Shown in pieces: positions 1-8,782 of a DNA stretch of 64,000 bases (within the stretch, counting starts at the first letter, position 1; each line of letters begins with the position of its first letter). The position numbers were made by a program, and so were the translations under genes. This DNA comes from Octadecabacter ascidiaceicola (GTDB taxonomy: Bacteria > Pseudomonadota > Alphaproteobacteria > Rhodobacterales > Rhodobacteraceae): positions 124,001 through 188,000 of the forward strand of contig NZ_FXYD01000002.1 of NCBI RefSeq assembly GCF_900185015.1, given 5' to 3'. Under the pieces are notes generated by a model that saw only the letters and a list, made by a program, of their open reading frames with translations, made no database searches and was not told where the DNA came from.

Positions 1-642
1 AACCGCGAGCATATCAGCGCGGTCGCGCAGGCTTTCACCCATCCCGATGATACCGCCACAACAAATCGTGATCCCTGCGGCACGTACATGATCAAGAGTT
101 TCAAGCCGGTCACGATACGTCCGTGTTCCAATGATTTCAGCGTAATAATCCGGCCCGGTATCAAGATTATGATTGTAAGCGGTCAGCCCGGCATCAGCGA
201 GTGCCTGCGCCTGGTGTGGCTGAAGCATTCCAAGGGTAACGCAGGCCTCCATCCCGAGATCACGAACGCCGCGCACCATGTCTAAGACGGCGTCGAATTC
301 TGCCCCATCGCGGACTTTGCGCCAAGCGGCTCCCATGCAGAACCTTTCAGCCCCGGCTGATTGGGCTTGTTTGGCTATGTCGATGACGGCCTGGGGATCC
401 ATGAAGTGTTCTTTTTGCAGCCCAACTTCTTTATGGTGTGCGGATTGCGGGCAATATGCGCAGTCTTCAGGGCAGCCGCCTGTCTTTATGCTGAGAAGGC
501 TCGCCTTTTGGATATCTTCCACGTCATGGTGTGCCCGGTGCACCGCAGCGGCTTCATGTACAAGCGTCAGCAAGGGCGCACGGAGCAGCGCCTCTGCTTT
601 GTTAGCCAACTGACTATCGACTGTATTCATCCTATCCAGCAT
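1..642 (-). CDS. bioB: Biotin synthase, 3' part beyond left edge
   Basis: Biotin synthase, the radical-SAM enzyme that inserts sulfur into dethiobiotin. The window holds the first 214 codons or so and the gene runs off the left edge. The reading frame on the minus strand starts [17 protein letters not shown] and contains the radical-SAM cluster motif CPEDCAYC (CxxxCxxC), then the family stretches YNHNLDT and [12 protein letters not shown]. The ATG at 640-642 overlaps the bioY stop in a TGATG arrangement, so translation is probably coupled. An in-frame ATG at 630 is a second possible start. No frameshift is visible. Identity is certain; the missing part cannot be judged. Confidence 0.95.
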   Translation of the reverse strand, partial: MLDRMNTVDSQLANKAEALLRAPLLTLVHEAAAVHRAHHDVEDIQKASLLSIKTGGCPEDCAYCPQSAHHKEVGLQKEHFMDPQAVIDIAKQAQSAGAERFCMGAAWRKVRDGAEFDAVLDMVRGVRDLGMEACVTLGMLQPHQAQALADAGLTAYNHNLDTGPDYYAEIIGTRTYRDRLETLDHVRAAGITICCGGIIGMGESLRDRADMLAV

Positions 643-1205
643 CAGTCGCGACCTCGTACCCAGCGGGTAAGAGTCGCAGGAGCCGCTATGACCAAAAATG
701 CAGCCAAGGCAACTTTGCATAGGTCACCAAAGAGGAAGGGCGCTATACCAAATGCGAATAACTTATCGTTTGGTACAAATTGCGCCAACCAAGCTACGCC
801 CAAAGCATAGATCAGGGCAAGGCCAAGGGGCATTGAAAGCGATCCTAGGCGGCGACCAAATCGATCAGTTGCCCAACCAACCAAAATTGCTGCAACCAGG
901 AAGCCAAATAGATACCCACCTGTTGGGCCAAACATATAGACTAATCCGACGCCTTTTTCTGGCGTGCCAGCAAAAACCGGCAGCCCAGCAGCACCTGCAG
1001 CTAGATACGCGCCGACACTTGCAACTCCAAAGCGTAGCCCACCCAACCCCGCGACAAGCAAGATAGTCGCGACCTGCATCGTCATCGGAACGGGCCAAAA
1101 AGGAATAGAAATCTTTGCAGATAAGGTGATGAACCCAACGGCGAGCGCAACTGTGGCAACATTTCCAATGGCGCTCTGTTGCGGATTAGCGATTGCTTGA
1201 GACAT
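642..1205 (-). CDS. bioY: BioY biotin transporter (S component)
   Basis: Substrate-binding membrane component of a biotin uptake system, 187 residues, the usual size for BioY. The protein is almost wholly hydrophobic with about six membrane segments and carries the family stretches [13 protein letters not shown] and [12 protein letters not shown] chose the ATG at 1205 ([10 protein letters not shown]), which has an AAGGG ribosome site just upstream; the open frame extends 16 codons further but through the operator. No bioM or bioN energising genes are in the window, so it either works alone or with modules elsewhere. It forms a coupled operon with bioB. A BioR-type box abuts its ribosome-binding site. 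Confidence 0.93.
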   Translation of the reverse strand: MSQAIANPQQSAIGNVATVALAVGFITLSAKISIPFWPVPMTMQVATILLVAGLGGLRFGVASVGAYLAAGAAGLPVFAGTPEKGVGLVYMFGPTGGYLFGFLVAAILVGWATDRFGRRLGSLSMPLGLALIYALGVAWLAQFVPNDKLFAFGIAPFLFGDLCKVALAAFLVIAAPATLTRWVRGRD

Positions 1206-1215
1206 ATTTGGCCCT

Positions 1216-1225
1216 TTATAGATAA
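1216..1225. promoter_or_regulatory. BioR-type operator, bioY-proximal
   Basis: TTATAGATAA, matching the palindromic site recognised by the GntR-type biotin repressor BioR of alphaproteobacteria. It lies 11 bases upstream of the bioY start and directly beside its Shine-Dalgarno sequence. Together with the site at 1256 it forms the ends of an inverted repeat (arms about 1217-1229 and 1252-1264). Confidence 0.8.
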
Positions 1226-1255
1226 TTTTTGATTCGACGCATAATTTCATCAAAA

Positions 1256-1265
1256 TTATCTATAG
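1256..1265. promoter_or_regulatory. BioR-type operator, bioY-distal
   Basis: TTATCTATAG, a one-mismatch version of the BioR palindrome, in the bioR-bioY gap. Its centre is 40 bp from the centre of the proximal box, so two repressor dimers could sit on one helix face and control bioY-bioB. Confidence 0.7.
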
Positions 1266-1286
1266 TAAAGTCGCTATCCCTCTTTA

Positions 1287-1889
1287 CTAGGCCCGCTTCA
1301 GATGCCGTTCCAAGACCGCACATGCCGCATCAGCGTCCCCAGCCCGCATTGCACGGACAATATTCGCATGGTCGCGATCAGAAGACTGAGCCCATTTTTG
1401 TTGCCACTTGGTATGAAACCGATTTGCAGATAAGCGTTGGAGTTCTTCGATCTGTTTGAGCAGCCGATGACGGCCACATGGCCTCAGAATGGCCATATGA
1501 AAAGCACGATTGGCTCTTTCCCATGAAATTGCATCCTTTGCGTCATCACATAACAGCCGATAATCTTCTATTTCTCTCAGGGTCTTACCCTGAACTTGAA
1601 TTACAGCTCGACGAAGCGCGAGTGGTTCAAGTGCCAATCGCATCTCCTGAATTTCGACATGATCGGATGAAGCGAGGGCGACAACTCTAACCCCCTTGCG
1701 TGGTTCCGATGTTGCAAGTTCCATCTGAACCAGTCGCTGCAGAGCTTCCCGAACGGGTACATGGCTACACTGAAAACGAGATGCGATTGCATCCTGGGCC
1801 AATCGCACGCCAGGCGGCTGCACTCCTCGGATGATTTCCTCAGCGATGGTGTCTGCAATCACTTCAGATATTATAGATAAATTTGTCAT
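1287..1889 (-). CDS. bioR: GntR-family biotin repressor BioR
   Basis: Transcription factor of the GntR/FadR type, 200 residues. The N-terminal winged helix spans roughly residues 8-75 (APGVRL-like turn, then VPVREALQRLVQ recognition helix) and an all-helical FCD-type ligand domain follows (residues about 85-200, ending AVLERHLKRA). It lies immediately upstream of bioY-bioB on the same strand, and three BioR-type palindromes occur in this locus and nowhere else that I noticed, which identifies it as BioR, the biotin-pathway repressor that replaces BirA-type control in many alphaproteobacteria. One of the boxes lies within its own first codons, pointing to autoregulation. The start at 1889 keeps the complete wing domain. 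Confidence 0.88.
   Translation of the reverse strand: MTNLSIISEVIADTIAEEIIRGVQPPGVRLAQDAIASRFQCSHVPVREALQRLVQMELATSEPRKGVRVVALASSDHVEIQEMRLALEPLALRRAVIQVQGKTLREIEDYRLLCDDAKDAISWERANRAFHMAILRPCGRHRLLKQIEELQRLSANRFHTKWQQKWAQSSDRDHANIVRAMRAGDADAACAVLERHLKRA
1871..1880. promoter_or_regulatory. BioR-type operator inside the bioR 5' end
   Basis: TTATAGATAA, identical to the bioY-proximal box, lying over codons 4-7 of bioR as annotated. Repressor bound here would block initiation or early elongation of its own gene. If the true bioR start is further downstream this box would be upstream of the gene instead, but that would cut into the N-terminal helix of the DNA-binding domain. Confidence 0.75.
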
Positions 1890-2077
1890 CGGTTCGGATT
1901 ACCTCACTTCGGTTTTTATGCGAAGTGAAAATTCACTCGCCTTGCGATTCAGGCAGTTCAGTTACGCGGAAAGATAGAAGCAGACATAGCGAAAGAAATG
2001 GCTAAGGTCTTATTTGTCCGCAAAGCGGCCATAGACGCGGGGTTTTCCATCAATTGTGAATGGCGTAACAAGGCGCC

Positions 2078-2704
2078 ATGATGAATGCCTCTGATATTGA
2101 ACCGCTTTTTACCCGTGCTGACGGCAGTTACCTGAGCGCCCGTTGGGGGCGCCCGATTGTGCCTGTGGTGTTTGGGGTTGAGGACGACACTGTAGCCTTG
2201 TTGAAGGGCGCGTTTGAGGTGGTTTGCTTGATGGCGGGTCACCGGATGGATGAGTTGGACGCCGAATTGGGCGTTAACGTCATGATGCTGTTTTGCCGCG
2301 ACTGGGATGAGCTGACGGGCGTGCCTGATCTGGACCGTTTGGTGCCGGAACTGGGCGACGTCGTGACGCGGCTGATCAAGGCGGATGCCAACCAGTACCG
2401 GATTTTCCGCTTTGACGAGGACGGCGCGATTAAGGCGTGTTTCATTTTCCTGCGCATGGACGCTGCGTTGGAGCAGGTGCCAGCCGAAGCATTGGCACTC
2501 GGGCAGGCGGTGCAGGCGATTGTCTTGTGGTCGGATGTTGCGTTCAATTCGACAACCCCGCTGGCCATGGCCGATGGCAAGACAGTTTTGCGCCCCGACA
2601 TCGCAGAGGTAATCCGCGCGGTCTATGATCCCGTAATGCCAGCCGTGGCGCAGGATGCCAGCCATGCGTTGCGTTTGGCGGCAAGATTACAGGTTCCGTC
2701 ATGA
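2078..2704 (+). CDS. Conserved hypothetical protein upstream of ybgC
   Basis: A 208-residue soluble, acidic protein that I do not recognise as a named family. It has no signal peptide or membrane segment; the sequence is regular and codon use matches its neighbours. Its stop overlaps the ybgC start (ATGA at 2701-2704), so it is probably the first gene of the ybgC-tol transcription unit and translationally coupled to ybgC. Two adjacent ATG codons (2078, 2081) could serve as start. Location suggests a link to envelope or lipid housekeeping, but nothing in the sequence itself shows a function. Confidence 0.75.
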   Translation: MMNASDIEPLFTRADGSYLSARWGRPIVPVVFGVEDDTVALLKGAFEVVCLMAGHRMDELDAELGVNVMMLFCRDWDELTGVPDLDRLVPELGDVVTRLIKADANQYRIFRFDEDGAIKACFIFLRMDAALEQVPAEALALGQAVQAIVLWSDVAFNSTTPLAMADGKTVLRPDIAEVIRAVYDPVMPAVAQDASHALRLAARLQVPS

Positions 2705-3090
2705 CCCATCGTTTTCCCGTTCGCGTCTATTATGAAGACACTGATTTTGGCGGCATCGTTTATTACGCCAACTATTTTAAGTTTATTGAGCGTGGCCGCA
2801 GCGAATGGGTGCGCGAGCTGGGAATAGATCAGGTCGCAATGAAAGAAGACGAAGGGATCGTGTTTGCGGTACGTCGTGTGGAGGCGGATTATCACGCGCC
2901 GGCGCGCTATGATGACGAGCTTGTCGTGACAACGGATGTTGAGGTCGTGACAGGCGCGCGTTTGATTGTGCGCCAAGTGGTTGAGCGGGATGGCGTGGCG
3001 TTGTTTAGCGCGCTTGTGACCATCGTTGCGATCAATGACGCAGGGGCACCAGCCCGACTTCCGGCGGCTTTTCGCCGAAATCTTCACTGA
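2701..3090 (+). CDS. ybgC: YbgC, Tol-Pal-associated acyl-CoA thioesterase
   Basis: Hot-dog-fold thioesterase of 129 residues, the usual length. The N-terminus carries the family signature VYYEDTDFGGIVYYANY, where the first Asp of DTD is the catalytic residue and the following Tyr/Asn line the active site. YbgC hydrolyses short or medium acyl-CoA or acyl-ACP thioesters and is nearly always the first gene of the tol-pal cluster, as here. It overlaps the upstream gene by four bases and is followed by a 114-bp gap before tolQ that contains two hairpins. Confidence 0.95.
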   Translation: MTHRFPVRVYYEDTDFGGIVYYANYFKFIERGRSEWVRELGIDQVAMKEDEGIVFAVRRVEADYHAPARYDDELVVTTDVEVVTGARLIVRQVVERDGVALFSALVTIVAINDAGAPARLPAAFRRNLH

Positions 3091-3122
3091 AAACGCGCCT
3101 TAGCGCCGGTTTGTGCGCGTTT
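3091..3122. other. Hairpin between ybgC and tolQ
   Basis: Perfect 8-bp arms AAACGCGC and GCGCGTTT separated by 16 bases, starting directly after the ybgC stop. A second smaller stem (GGCCG/CGGCC, about 3172-3186) lies closer to tolQ. Neither is followed by a U-run, so they are more likely processing or partial termination structures than true terminators. Confidence 0.4.
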
Positions 3123-3204
3123 GGTTGGCAATCCTGTGCAAGCTGCGCTACATCTGGTTTTAATCAGAGGCCGAAAACCGGCCCGATAGAGCAGAGCAGG
3201 CGTT

Positions 3205-3873
3205 ATGGAACCAGATTTCACTTTGTGGGGCATGTTTGCCCACGCGACTATTCCCGTACAATTTGTCATGATTATTCTCCTCGTCGCATCCGTGTGGTGC
3301 TGGGCGGTGATCGTCGACAAATGGGTGCAATACCGCAAAGCACGCGCCGAAGCGCGGGTGTTTGACGAGGCCTTTTGGTCTGGCAACCCACTGGATGAGC
3401 TGTTTGACAAGATTGGCGCGACGCCGAAGGGCCAGTCGGAAAAGATTTTCGCCTCCGGTATGTTGGAATGGCGCCGTTCGCACCGCCAAGACGGTGGGCT
3501 GATTGCGGGCGCGACGTCCCGTATTGATCGCAACATGGATGTGGCAATTGCCAAGGAAACCGAAAGCCTGCAACGCGGGCTGACTGTGCTGGCCACGGTT
3601 GGGTCGGCGGCTCCGTTCATTGGATTGTTCGGGACTGTCATCGGTATCATGAACGCGTTCATCGAGATTGCTGAACAACAGAACACCAACCTTGCCGTGG
3701 TTGCGCCCGGTATTGCCGAAGCGCTGCTTGCCACGGGCCTTGGCCTATTCGCGGCGATCCCAGCAGTTATTTATTACAACAAGCTCAGCAAGGATGCGGA
3801 CCGCATTGTTAGCGGCTATGAGGCCTTTGCCGATGAATTCGCGACGATCCTTAGCCGTCAGTTGGACAGCTAA
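3205..3873 (+). CDS. tolQ: TolQ, Tol-Pal proton-channel subunit
   Basis: Inner-membrane protein of the MotA/TolQ/ExbB family, 222 residues. It has three membrane segments: residues about 14-35, then after a cytoplasmic loop about 128-155 and 165-190, the last two containing the conserved LATVGSAAPFIGLFGTVIGI and APGIAEALLATGLGLFAAIPA regions. TolQ with TolR forms the proton-driven motor that energises TolA across the envelope during cell division. The stop codon is followed directly by the tolR ATG (TAAATG), so the two are coupled. Confidence 0.96.
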   Translation: MEPDFTLWGMFAHATIPVQFVMIILLVASVWCWAVIVDKWVQYRKARAEARVFDEAFWSGNPLDELFDKIGATPKGQSEKIFASGMLEWRRSHRQDGGLIAGATSRIDRNMDVAIAKETESLQRGLTVLATVGSAAPFIGLFGTVIGIMNAFIEIAEQQNTNLAVVAPGIAEALLATGLGLFAAIPAVIYYNKLSKDADRIVSGYEAFADEFATILSRQLDS

Positions 3874-4353
3874 ATGGGCGCGGGTGTTATGAAACAAGCG
3901 GACGGCGGGGGCGGTAGACGCGCGCGCCGTCGGGGTCGCCGCTCAATGCCGATGAGCGAGATCAACGTCACTCCGTTCGTGGACGTTATGTTGGTGTTGT
4001 TGATTATCTTTATGGTGGCGGCACCTTTGTCAGTCGTTGGGGTTCCTGTGCAAACGCCAGAAACCGCTGCCAGCGCATTGCCAACGCCGCAAGAAGAGCC
4101 ATTGACGATTACGCTGAACGCTGAGGGTGGCGTGTTCATTCAGGAGACCGAAGTTGATCGCGCCGAACTGGTTACGCGTTTACGCGGAATTGCTGCGGAG
4201 CGTGACAGTGATCAGATTTTCTTGCGCGCTGATGGCGTGAATGCGTGGAACGAAGTGGCGCAGATTATGGGCGCATTGAACGCAGCCGGATTTAACAACA
4301 TTGGTCTGGTGACAGACATTGGTGGTCCGACGTTGGACGGGCAAGACGGGTAA
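3874..4353 (+). CDS. tolR: TolR, Tol-Pal motor subunit
   Basis: ExbD/TolR family protein of 159 residues with one membrane segment (about residues 35-55) preceded by a very basic cytoplasmic N-terminus. The signature MSEINVTPFVDVMLVLLIIF is complete, including the Asp in PFVDVML that carries protons through the TolQ-TolR channel. The C-terminal part is the periplasmic domain. The ATG directly abuts the tolQ stop. A second in-frame ATG lies five codons on. Confidence 0.96.
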   Translation: MGAGVMKQADGGGGRRARRRGRRSMPMSEINVTPFVDVMLVLLIIFMVAAPLSVVGVPVQTPETAASALPTPQEEPLTITLNAEGGVFIQETEVDRAELVTRLRGIAAERDSDQIFLRADGVNAWNEVAQIMGALNAAGFNNIGLVTDIGGPTLDGQDG

Positions 4354-4359
4354 GCACAC

Positions 4360-5481
4360 ATGAGTGTCGGCACCTATCTTTCAGGCACGGGACACGCGGC
4401 TTTAGTCGTGTGGATGGTTGTCGGCTGGGGCATGTCCTCGGAGCCGTTGCCGTTTGAGGTGACGGAAGTGTCTGTGGTATCTGGTGAAGATTTCGCGGCG
4501 ATGACCCAAGGGGTGCAGCCGGATCAGCCGCCGAGCGAACCTGCCGAGATTGAGCCGCCCGTCGTTGAAGATGTCACGCCACCCGCGCCAGAGGTCGAAA
4601 CACCGCCAGAGGTTGCCGAAACGCCGGTTCCCGTTGAGCCACCTGCACCCGAAACACCGCCAGAGGCACCAGATTTGACGGTGCCGGAAACGGTCGTGAC
4701 AGACGTAGCGCCTGATGTTCCCGATACACCGCAGATTGTTGCGCCGCCGCCGTCGGCTGAAATTGGCATCAGTACGCGCCCCGTGCCACGCCCTGCGACG
4801 CGTGTCGCACCTGAGATTGTTGCACCACCTGAACCGGACGTGACGATTGCGCCCGAGGTGGCGCAAGCACCGACGGAATCGACTGATGCGCCTGTTGAAG
4901 AAGTTGTTGAACCTGACGAAGAAACCACAGCACTTGATGTGGCTGCGGATCAGATTGTGACGGAAGCAGAAGAGCCCGCGTTTGCGCCTGAGATTTCATC
5001 GCGCCCACAAACGCGGCCAAACCGCCCTGCGCCAGTTGCCGAAACACCGTCTGAGGATGCAATTGATCCGGTTGCCACGGCTTTGGCCGAAGCGGGCGCT
5101 GATGAAACAACCACGCCCGAGCCGTCATCCACGTCAACACCGGGTCTGTCTGGTGGGCAATTGTCGGATGGCAATAAATCGGGCTTCCTGCGCCAAGTTG
5201 GGAACTGCTGGAACACCGGCAGCCTGTCTACGGGTGCGCAAAACACCATCATCGAGATGTCCTTTGACATGACACCAGATGGCCGCCCCGTGAGCGGATC
5301 TGTGGCTCTGGAAGGCTATACCGGCGGCAGCGCGGCGGATGCGCAAACCGCCTTTGATACAGCGCGCCGCGCCTTGCTGCGCTGCACCGGTGACACGGGC
5401 TATGATTTGCCGCGTGACCAATACGAGCAATGGCAGCGAATCATTCTGACGGTCGATCCAACCGCAATGAGGCAACGATAA
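4360..5481 (+). CDS. tolA: TolA, energy-transducing envelope protein
   Basis: Periplasm-spanning protein of 373 residues. It has one N-terminal membrane anchor (about residues 8-25), a long Pro/Glu/Val/Ala-rich middle (about 60-275) in place of the Ala/Lys helix of enterics, and a compact C-terminal domain (about 280-370) with a Cys near 283 (NCWNTG) and a second in ALLRCTG, probably a disulfide. TolA connects the TolQR motor to TolB and Pal. The assignment rests on position between tolR and tolB and on the C-terminal domain, because the middle is low-complexity. The stop overlaps the next start in TAATG. Confidence 0.9.
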   Translation: MSVGTYLSGTGHAALVVWMVVGWGMSSEPLPFEVTEVSVVSGEDFAAMTQGVQPDQPPSEPAEIEPPVVEDVTPPAPEVETPPEVAETPVPVEPPAPETPPEAPDLTVPETVVTDVAPDVPDTPQIVAPPPSAEIGISTRPVPRPATRVAPEIVAPPEPDVTIAPEVAQAPTESTDAPVEEVVEPDEETTALDVAADQIVTEAEEPAFAPEISSRPQTRPNRPAPVAETPSEDAIDPVATALAEAGADETTTPEPSSTSTPGLSGGQLSDGNKSGFLRQVGNCWNTGSLSTGAQNTIIEMSFDMTPDGRPVSGSVALEGYTGGSAADAQTAFDTARRALLRCTGDTGYDLPRDQYEQWQRIILTVDPTAMRQR

Positions 5482-5879
5482 TGAGAGTTTTGGCAGCTGT
5501 TTTATCAGTCTGGGCTGCGGGCGTTGCTGCGGATCACGGCACCGAGGAGGTCATGGGTGACCCGAATGGCGCTAATATCGCCTGGGCCGAGAACTTTAAG
5601 GCGCAGATTGCGTCATGTCTGAATTTGGGTCAGCAAACGAACGGCGGAGTGGCATTTGTGTCCGTCTCGTTTGAAATGACACCGAACGCACGGCCCGCCG
5701 AGTATAGTATCCAGCTTTTGAACCCGACGGGCCGCGCGGGCGAGGCCGAAGGGTTTGAGGCCGCACGCCGCGCGATTTTACGCTGTGGGCAGCCAAGTTA
5801 CGCCTTGCCGCTCGATTTGTTTTCGCAGTGGCGCCACGTTGAGATCAGTTTTCCCTACTTTGTGCCTGTGAGTGAATAA
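5481..5879 (+). CDS. Secreted stand-alone TolA C-terminal-domain-like protein
   Basis: Small exported protein of 132 residues. The start at 5481 (TAATG overlap with tolA) gives a clean signal peptide, MRVLAAVLSVWAAGVAA; the longer open frame upstream lies inside tolA. The mature part copies the TolA C-terminal domain just before it: SCLNLG against NCWNTG, VSFEMTPNARP against MSFDMTPDGRP, AARRAILRCG against ARRALLRCTG, and a final QWRHVEISF against QWQRIILTV. Both conserved cysteines are kept. It therefore looks like a duplicated TolA domain released from the membrane anchor. It could bind TolB or Pal as a soluble partner or competitor; this is inference. Confidence 0.82.
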   Translation: MRVLAAVLSVWAAGVAADHGTEEVMGDPNGANIAWAENFKAQIASCLNLGQQTNGGVAFVSVSFEMTPNARPAEYSIQLLNPTGRAGEAEGFEAARRAILRCGQPSYALPLDLFSQWRHVEISFPYFVPVSE

Positions 5880-5964
5880 TGGTGAGCAAGCCGTTTAGAC
5901 CGACGTTGCGGTCTGCAGTGATCCGCCGAGCAAAAAACTCCCCGTTGAAAAGAGGGATAATAAA

Positions 5965-7317
5965 GTGAGTATACGCGCCATGATGACCAAACTTATGACC
6001 GCCTTCGCCGCGACGATGATCGCACTTGTTTCACTCGGGACTGTCGTAGCCCCAGCGCAGGCGCAAGAACCGCTGCGCCTGACGTTGCGCGATGGTGTGA
6101 TTGAGGCGCTTCCTTTTGCATTGCCGAGTTTTGAAGCCGAAGTTGCAGGGTCTGAACAGATGGCGGCCGATATCAGCCGCGTTATTGCGGAAGACTTGAA
6201 CGGCACGGGTCTGTTCCGGCAAATCCAGAGTTCGGCGTTTATTTCCACGCCAGCCGGTTTCGGTAGCCCGATTGAATTTTCCGACTGGCGTGCGATCAAT
6301 GCGCAGGCTTTGATTACCGGTGCAGTGGCAGTGAATGGCAGCCAAGTGACGGTAAAGTTCCGTTTGTATGATGTGTTTTCCGGCGCTGAAATGGGTGAGG
6401 GGCTGCAGTTTGCAGGGACCACCGATGGCTGGCGTCGCATGTCGCATAAAGTGGCCGATGCCGTGTATTCGCGTATAACCGGTGAGGCCGGGTATTTTGA
6501 CAGCCGCATTGTTTATGTCGCCGAAACAGGCCCTAAGGATGACCGCGCAAAACGTCTGGCAATCATGGATTACGACGGTGCAAATGTTCAGTATTTGACC
6601 GACAGCAGCGCGATTGTGCTGGCGCCGCGGTTCTCCGCGACGGGCGATCGGGTGCTATATACCAGTTACGAAAGCGGATTTCCGCGCATCAACGTGTTGG
6701 ATGTGGCGACGGTCGGACGTCAGCAATTGACGACGGCGCCGGGTGACATGGCGTTTTCGCCGCGCTTTAGCCTTGATGGGCGTCAGGTGATTTACAGCCT
6801 GATCAATGGCGGTAACACAGACATCTACCGCACGGATTTGGCAACGGGGCAGAATACCCGTTTGACCAACACGCCTGCAATCGAAACTGCACCAAGCTTT
6901 AGCCCTGATGGAAGCCAGATCGTGTTTGAAAGCGACCGATCCGGCACGCAGCAGTTGTATGTGATGAGCGCTAACGGGGGCGAGCCGCAGCGAATTTCCT
7001 TTGGAAATGGGCGTTATGGCACGCCTGTCTGGTCGCCGCGCGGTGATTTGATCGCTTTTACCAAGCAAGAAGCGGGCCGTTTCCATATTGGCGTGATGCG
7101 TACGGATGGCACCGAAGAACGCCTGCTGACGTCGTCCTTCCTTGATGAAGGTCCGACATGGGCGCCGAACGGTCGCGTCATCATGTTTGGCCGTGAAACC
7201 CAAGGGGCGGACGGCACAACGGCGCTATATTCTGTGGATATCACGGGCCGCAACCTGCGCCGCGTTAGCACGCCGCAAGGCGGGTCTGACCCGTCTTGGG
7301 GGCCTTTGCAGCGGTAA
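5965..7317 (+). CDS. tolB: TolB, periplasmic beta-propeller
   Basis: Periplasmic Tol-Pal component, 450 residues. The start is GTG at 5965, seven bases after an AGAGGGA ribosome site; ATG codons at 5980 and 5983 are alternatives. A signal peptide ends near APAQAQE. Residues about 40-165 form the N-terminal domain and about 170-450 the six-bladed WD40-like propeller, with repeated blade motifs such as [19 protein letters not shown] and [13 protein letters not shown]. TolB links TolA to Pal. It follows the TolA-domain copy after 85 bp. Confidence 0.96.
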   Translation: MSIRAMMTKLMTAFAATMIALVSLGTVVAPAQAQEPLRLTLRDGVIEALPFALPSFEAEVAGSEQMAADISRVIAEDLNGTGLFRQIQSSAFISTPAGFGSPIEFSDWRAINAQALITGAVAVNGSQVTVKFRLYDVFSGAEMGEGLQFAGTTDGWRRMSHKVADAVYSRITGEAGYFDSRIVYVAETGPKDDRAKRLAIMDYDGANVQYLTDSSAIVLAPRFSATGDRVLYTSYESGFPRINVLDVATVGRQQLTTAPGDMAFSPRFSLDGRQVIYSLINGGNTDIYRTDLATGQNTRLTNTPAIETAPSFSPDGSQIVFESDRSGTQQLYVMSANGGEPQRISFGNGRYGTPVWSPRGDLIAFTKQEAGRFHIGVMRTDGTEERLLTSSFLDEGPTWAPNGRVIMFGRETQGADGTTALYSVDITGRNLRRVSTPQGGSDPSWGPLQR

Positions 7318-7410
7318 TAGATGCGTTATCACGCATTCGCGATTCTCAATTGTGAAAAGCCGTGTTAAAGTCGGCGTAACGAGCAAACAAAAATATAACG
7401 GGACAGACCC

Positions 7411-7947
7411 ATGAAACATTTTATCAAAGCCGCACTGGTGATTGGCGCCTTGACGCTAAGCGCCTGTACAAACGCTGACAGATTTGACAACGCCGATGCG
7501 GTTGATCTGAGCGCGCAGAACGCCTTGAACACGCCGACCACGATTGACCAAACTGGTCTTGGCGGCGCAAACGACCCATCCAGCCCGCAGTTCTTTAGTC
7601 AGACAATTGGCGATCGTGTGTTGTTTGAAGTTGATACATCCACGCTGACAGCGGCTGGCCGCGCGACGTTGGACGGGCAGGCCGGATGGCTGGCGACAAA
7701 TTCTGATTATCTAGCGGTCATTGAAGGCCACGCAGATGAGCAAGGCACACGTGAATATAACCTCGCGTTGGGCGCACGCCGCGCCAATGCCGTGCGTGAG
7801 TACCTGATTTCCAAAGGGCTGGCCGCAAGCCGCATTCGCACCGTATCTTACGGCAAAGAACGCCCGCTTGAGGTTTGTTCCGCCGAAAGCTGTTATGCGC
7901 AAAACCGCCGCGCTGTGACCATCATTTCTATTGGTCAGAACAGCTAA
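7411..7947 (+). CDS. pal: Pal, peptidoglycan-associated lipoprotein
   Basis: Outer-membrane lipoprotein of 178 residues. The signal peptide ends in a lipobox LSAC with the acylated Cys at residue 19. The C-terminal OmpA-like domain (about residues 70-178) binds peptidoglycan and contains the usual EGHADEQGTREYNLALGARRA segment with the diaminopimelate-contacting Asp and Arg. Pal anchors the outer membrane to the cell wall and interacts with TolB. It lies 93 bp after tolB, a gap that could hold its own promoter, and 19 bp before cpoB. Confidence 0.97.
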   Translation: MKHFIKAALVIGALTLSACTNADRFDNADAVDLSAQNALNTPTTIDQTGLGGANDPSSPQFFSQTIGDRVLFEVDTSTLTAAGRATLDGQAGWLATNSDYLAVIEGHADEQGTREYNLALGARRANAVREYLISKGLAASRIRTVSYGKERPLEVCSAESCYAQNRRAVTIISIGQNS

Positions 7948-7966
7948 GTTCTTTCTGGGGGAAGAC

Positions 7967-8782
7967 ATGTTTCGAACGATTGCACTAATTATGGCGATAG
8001 CCGTCCCTGCAGGGGCGGCTTTTGCGCAAGATCAAACGCTTGCCGATATCCGCACAGAGCTAACGACTCTGTATTCCGATGTGACAGCATTGCGAAACGA
8101 GCTGGTTGCATCAGGTCAAGCAGGGCAAGGCGCGACAGGGTCGACGCCTCTGGATCGTTTGAATTCTATCGAAGCAGAATTGACCCGCCTGACGTCTAAG
8201 ACAGAAGAGCTGGAATTCCGTATCACACGGATCACGCGCGATGGCACCAACCGCATTGGCGATCTTGAATTCCGCCTGTGCGAACTTGAAGCGGGCTGCG
8301 ATATTGGCACCCTTGGCGACACGCCGTCCCTTGGCGGTGTTGATGTTGAACCCGTCGCCCCCGCGGTTGAGACGGTTCCGAATTCCGGCCCGTCCCTTGC
8401 AATTGGCGAGCAAGAAGATTTCACGCGGGCGCAGGAGGCGCTCGCCTCTGGTGACTTTCGCAGCGCCGCTGACCTCCTTGCGACCTTCAATGAGAGCTAT
8501 CCGGGCAGCCCAGTAGCCGCAGACGCGCATTTTCTGCGCGGCCAGGCGTTTGAGCAGTTGGGGGAGACAACCAATGCCGCGCGCGCTTATTTGGCGGCGT
8601 TTAGCGGTAACCCTGAAGGGTCGATTGCGCCTGCCGCATTGACCAAACTCGGCAAATCATTGGCGGCCTTGGGCCAACAACAGGACGCCTGCGTCACCTT
8701 GGGCGAAGTCGCAACGCGCTTCCCCGGAACGCCGGAAGTTGGCGAGGCCGCAAATGCGATGGCGACGCTCGGGTGCGGCTGA
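7967..8782 (+). CDS. cpoB: CpoB (YbgF), Tol-Pal-associated TPR protein
   Basis: Periplasmic protein of 271 residues from the ATG at 7967, which follows a GGGGGAAG ribosome site; the longer frame upstream overlaps pal. A signal peptide ends at AFAQ. Residues about 20-105 are predicted coiled coil (LADIRTELTTLYSDVTALRNEL and LNSIEAELTRL), which in this family trimerises. Residues about 145-270 hold tetratricopeptide repeats. CpoB coordinates the Tol machinery with peptidoglycan synthesis at the septum. The end overlaps tilS by ten bases. Confidence 0.93.
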   Translation: MFRTIALIMAIAVPAGAAFAQDQTLADIRTELTTLYSDVTALRNELVASGQAGQGATGSTPLDRLNSIEAELTRLTSKTEELEFRITRITRDGTNRIGDLEFRLCELEAGCDIGTLGDTPSLGGVDVEPVAPAVETVPNSGPSLAIGEQEDFTRAQEALASGDFRSAADLLATFNESYPGSPVAADAHFLRGQAFEQLGETTNAARAYLAAFSGNPEGSIAPAALTKLGKSLAALGQQQDACVTLGEVATRFPGTPEVGEAANAMATLGCG

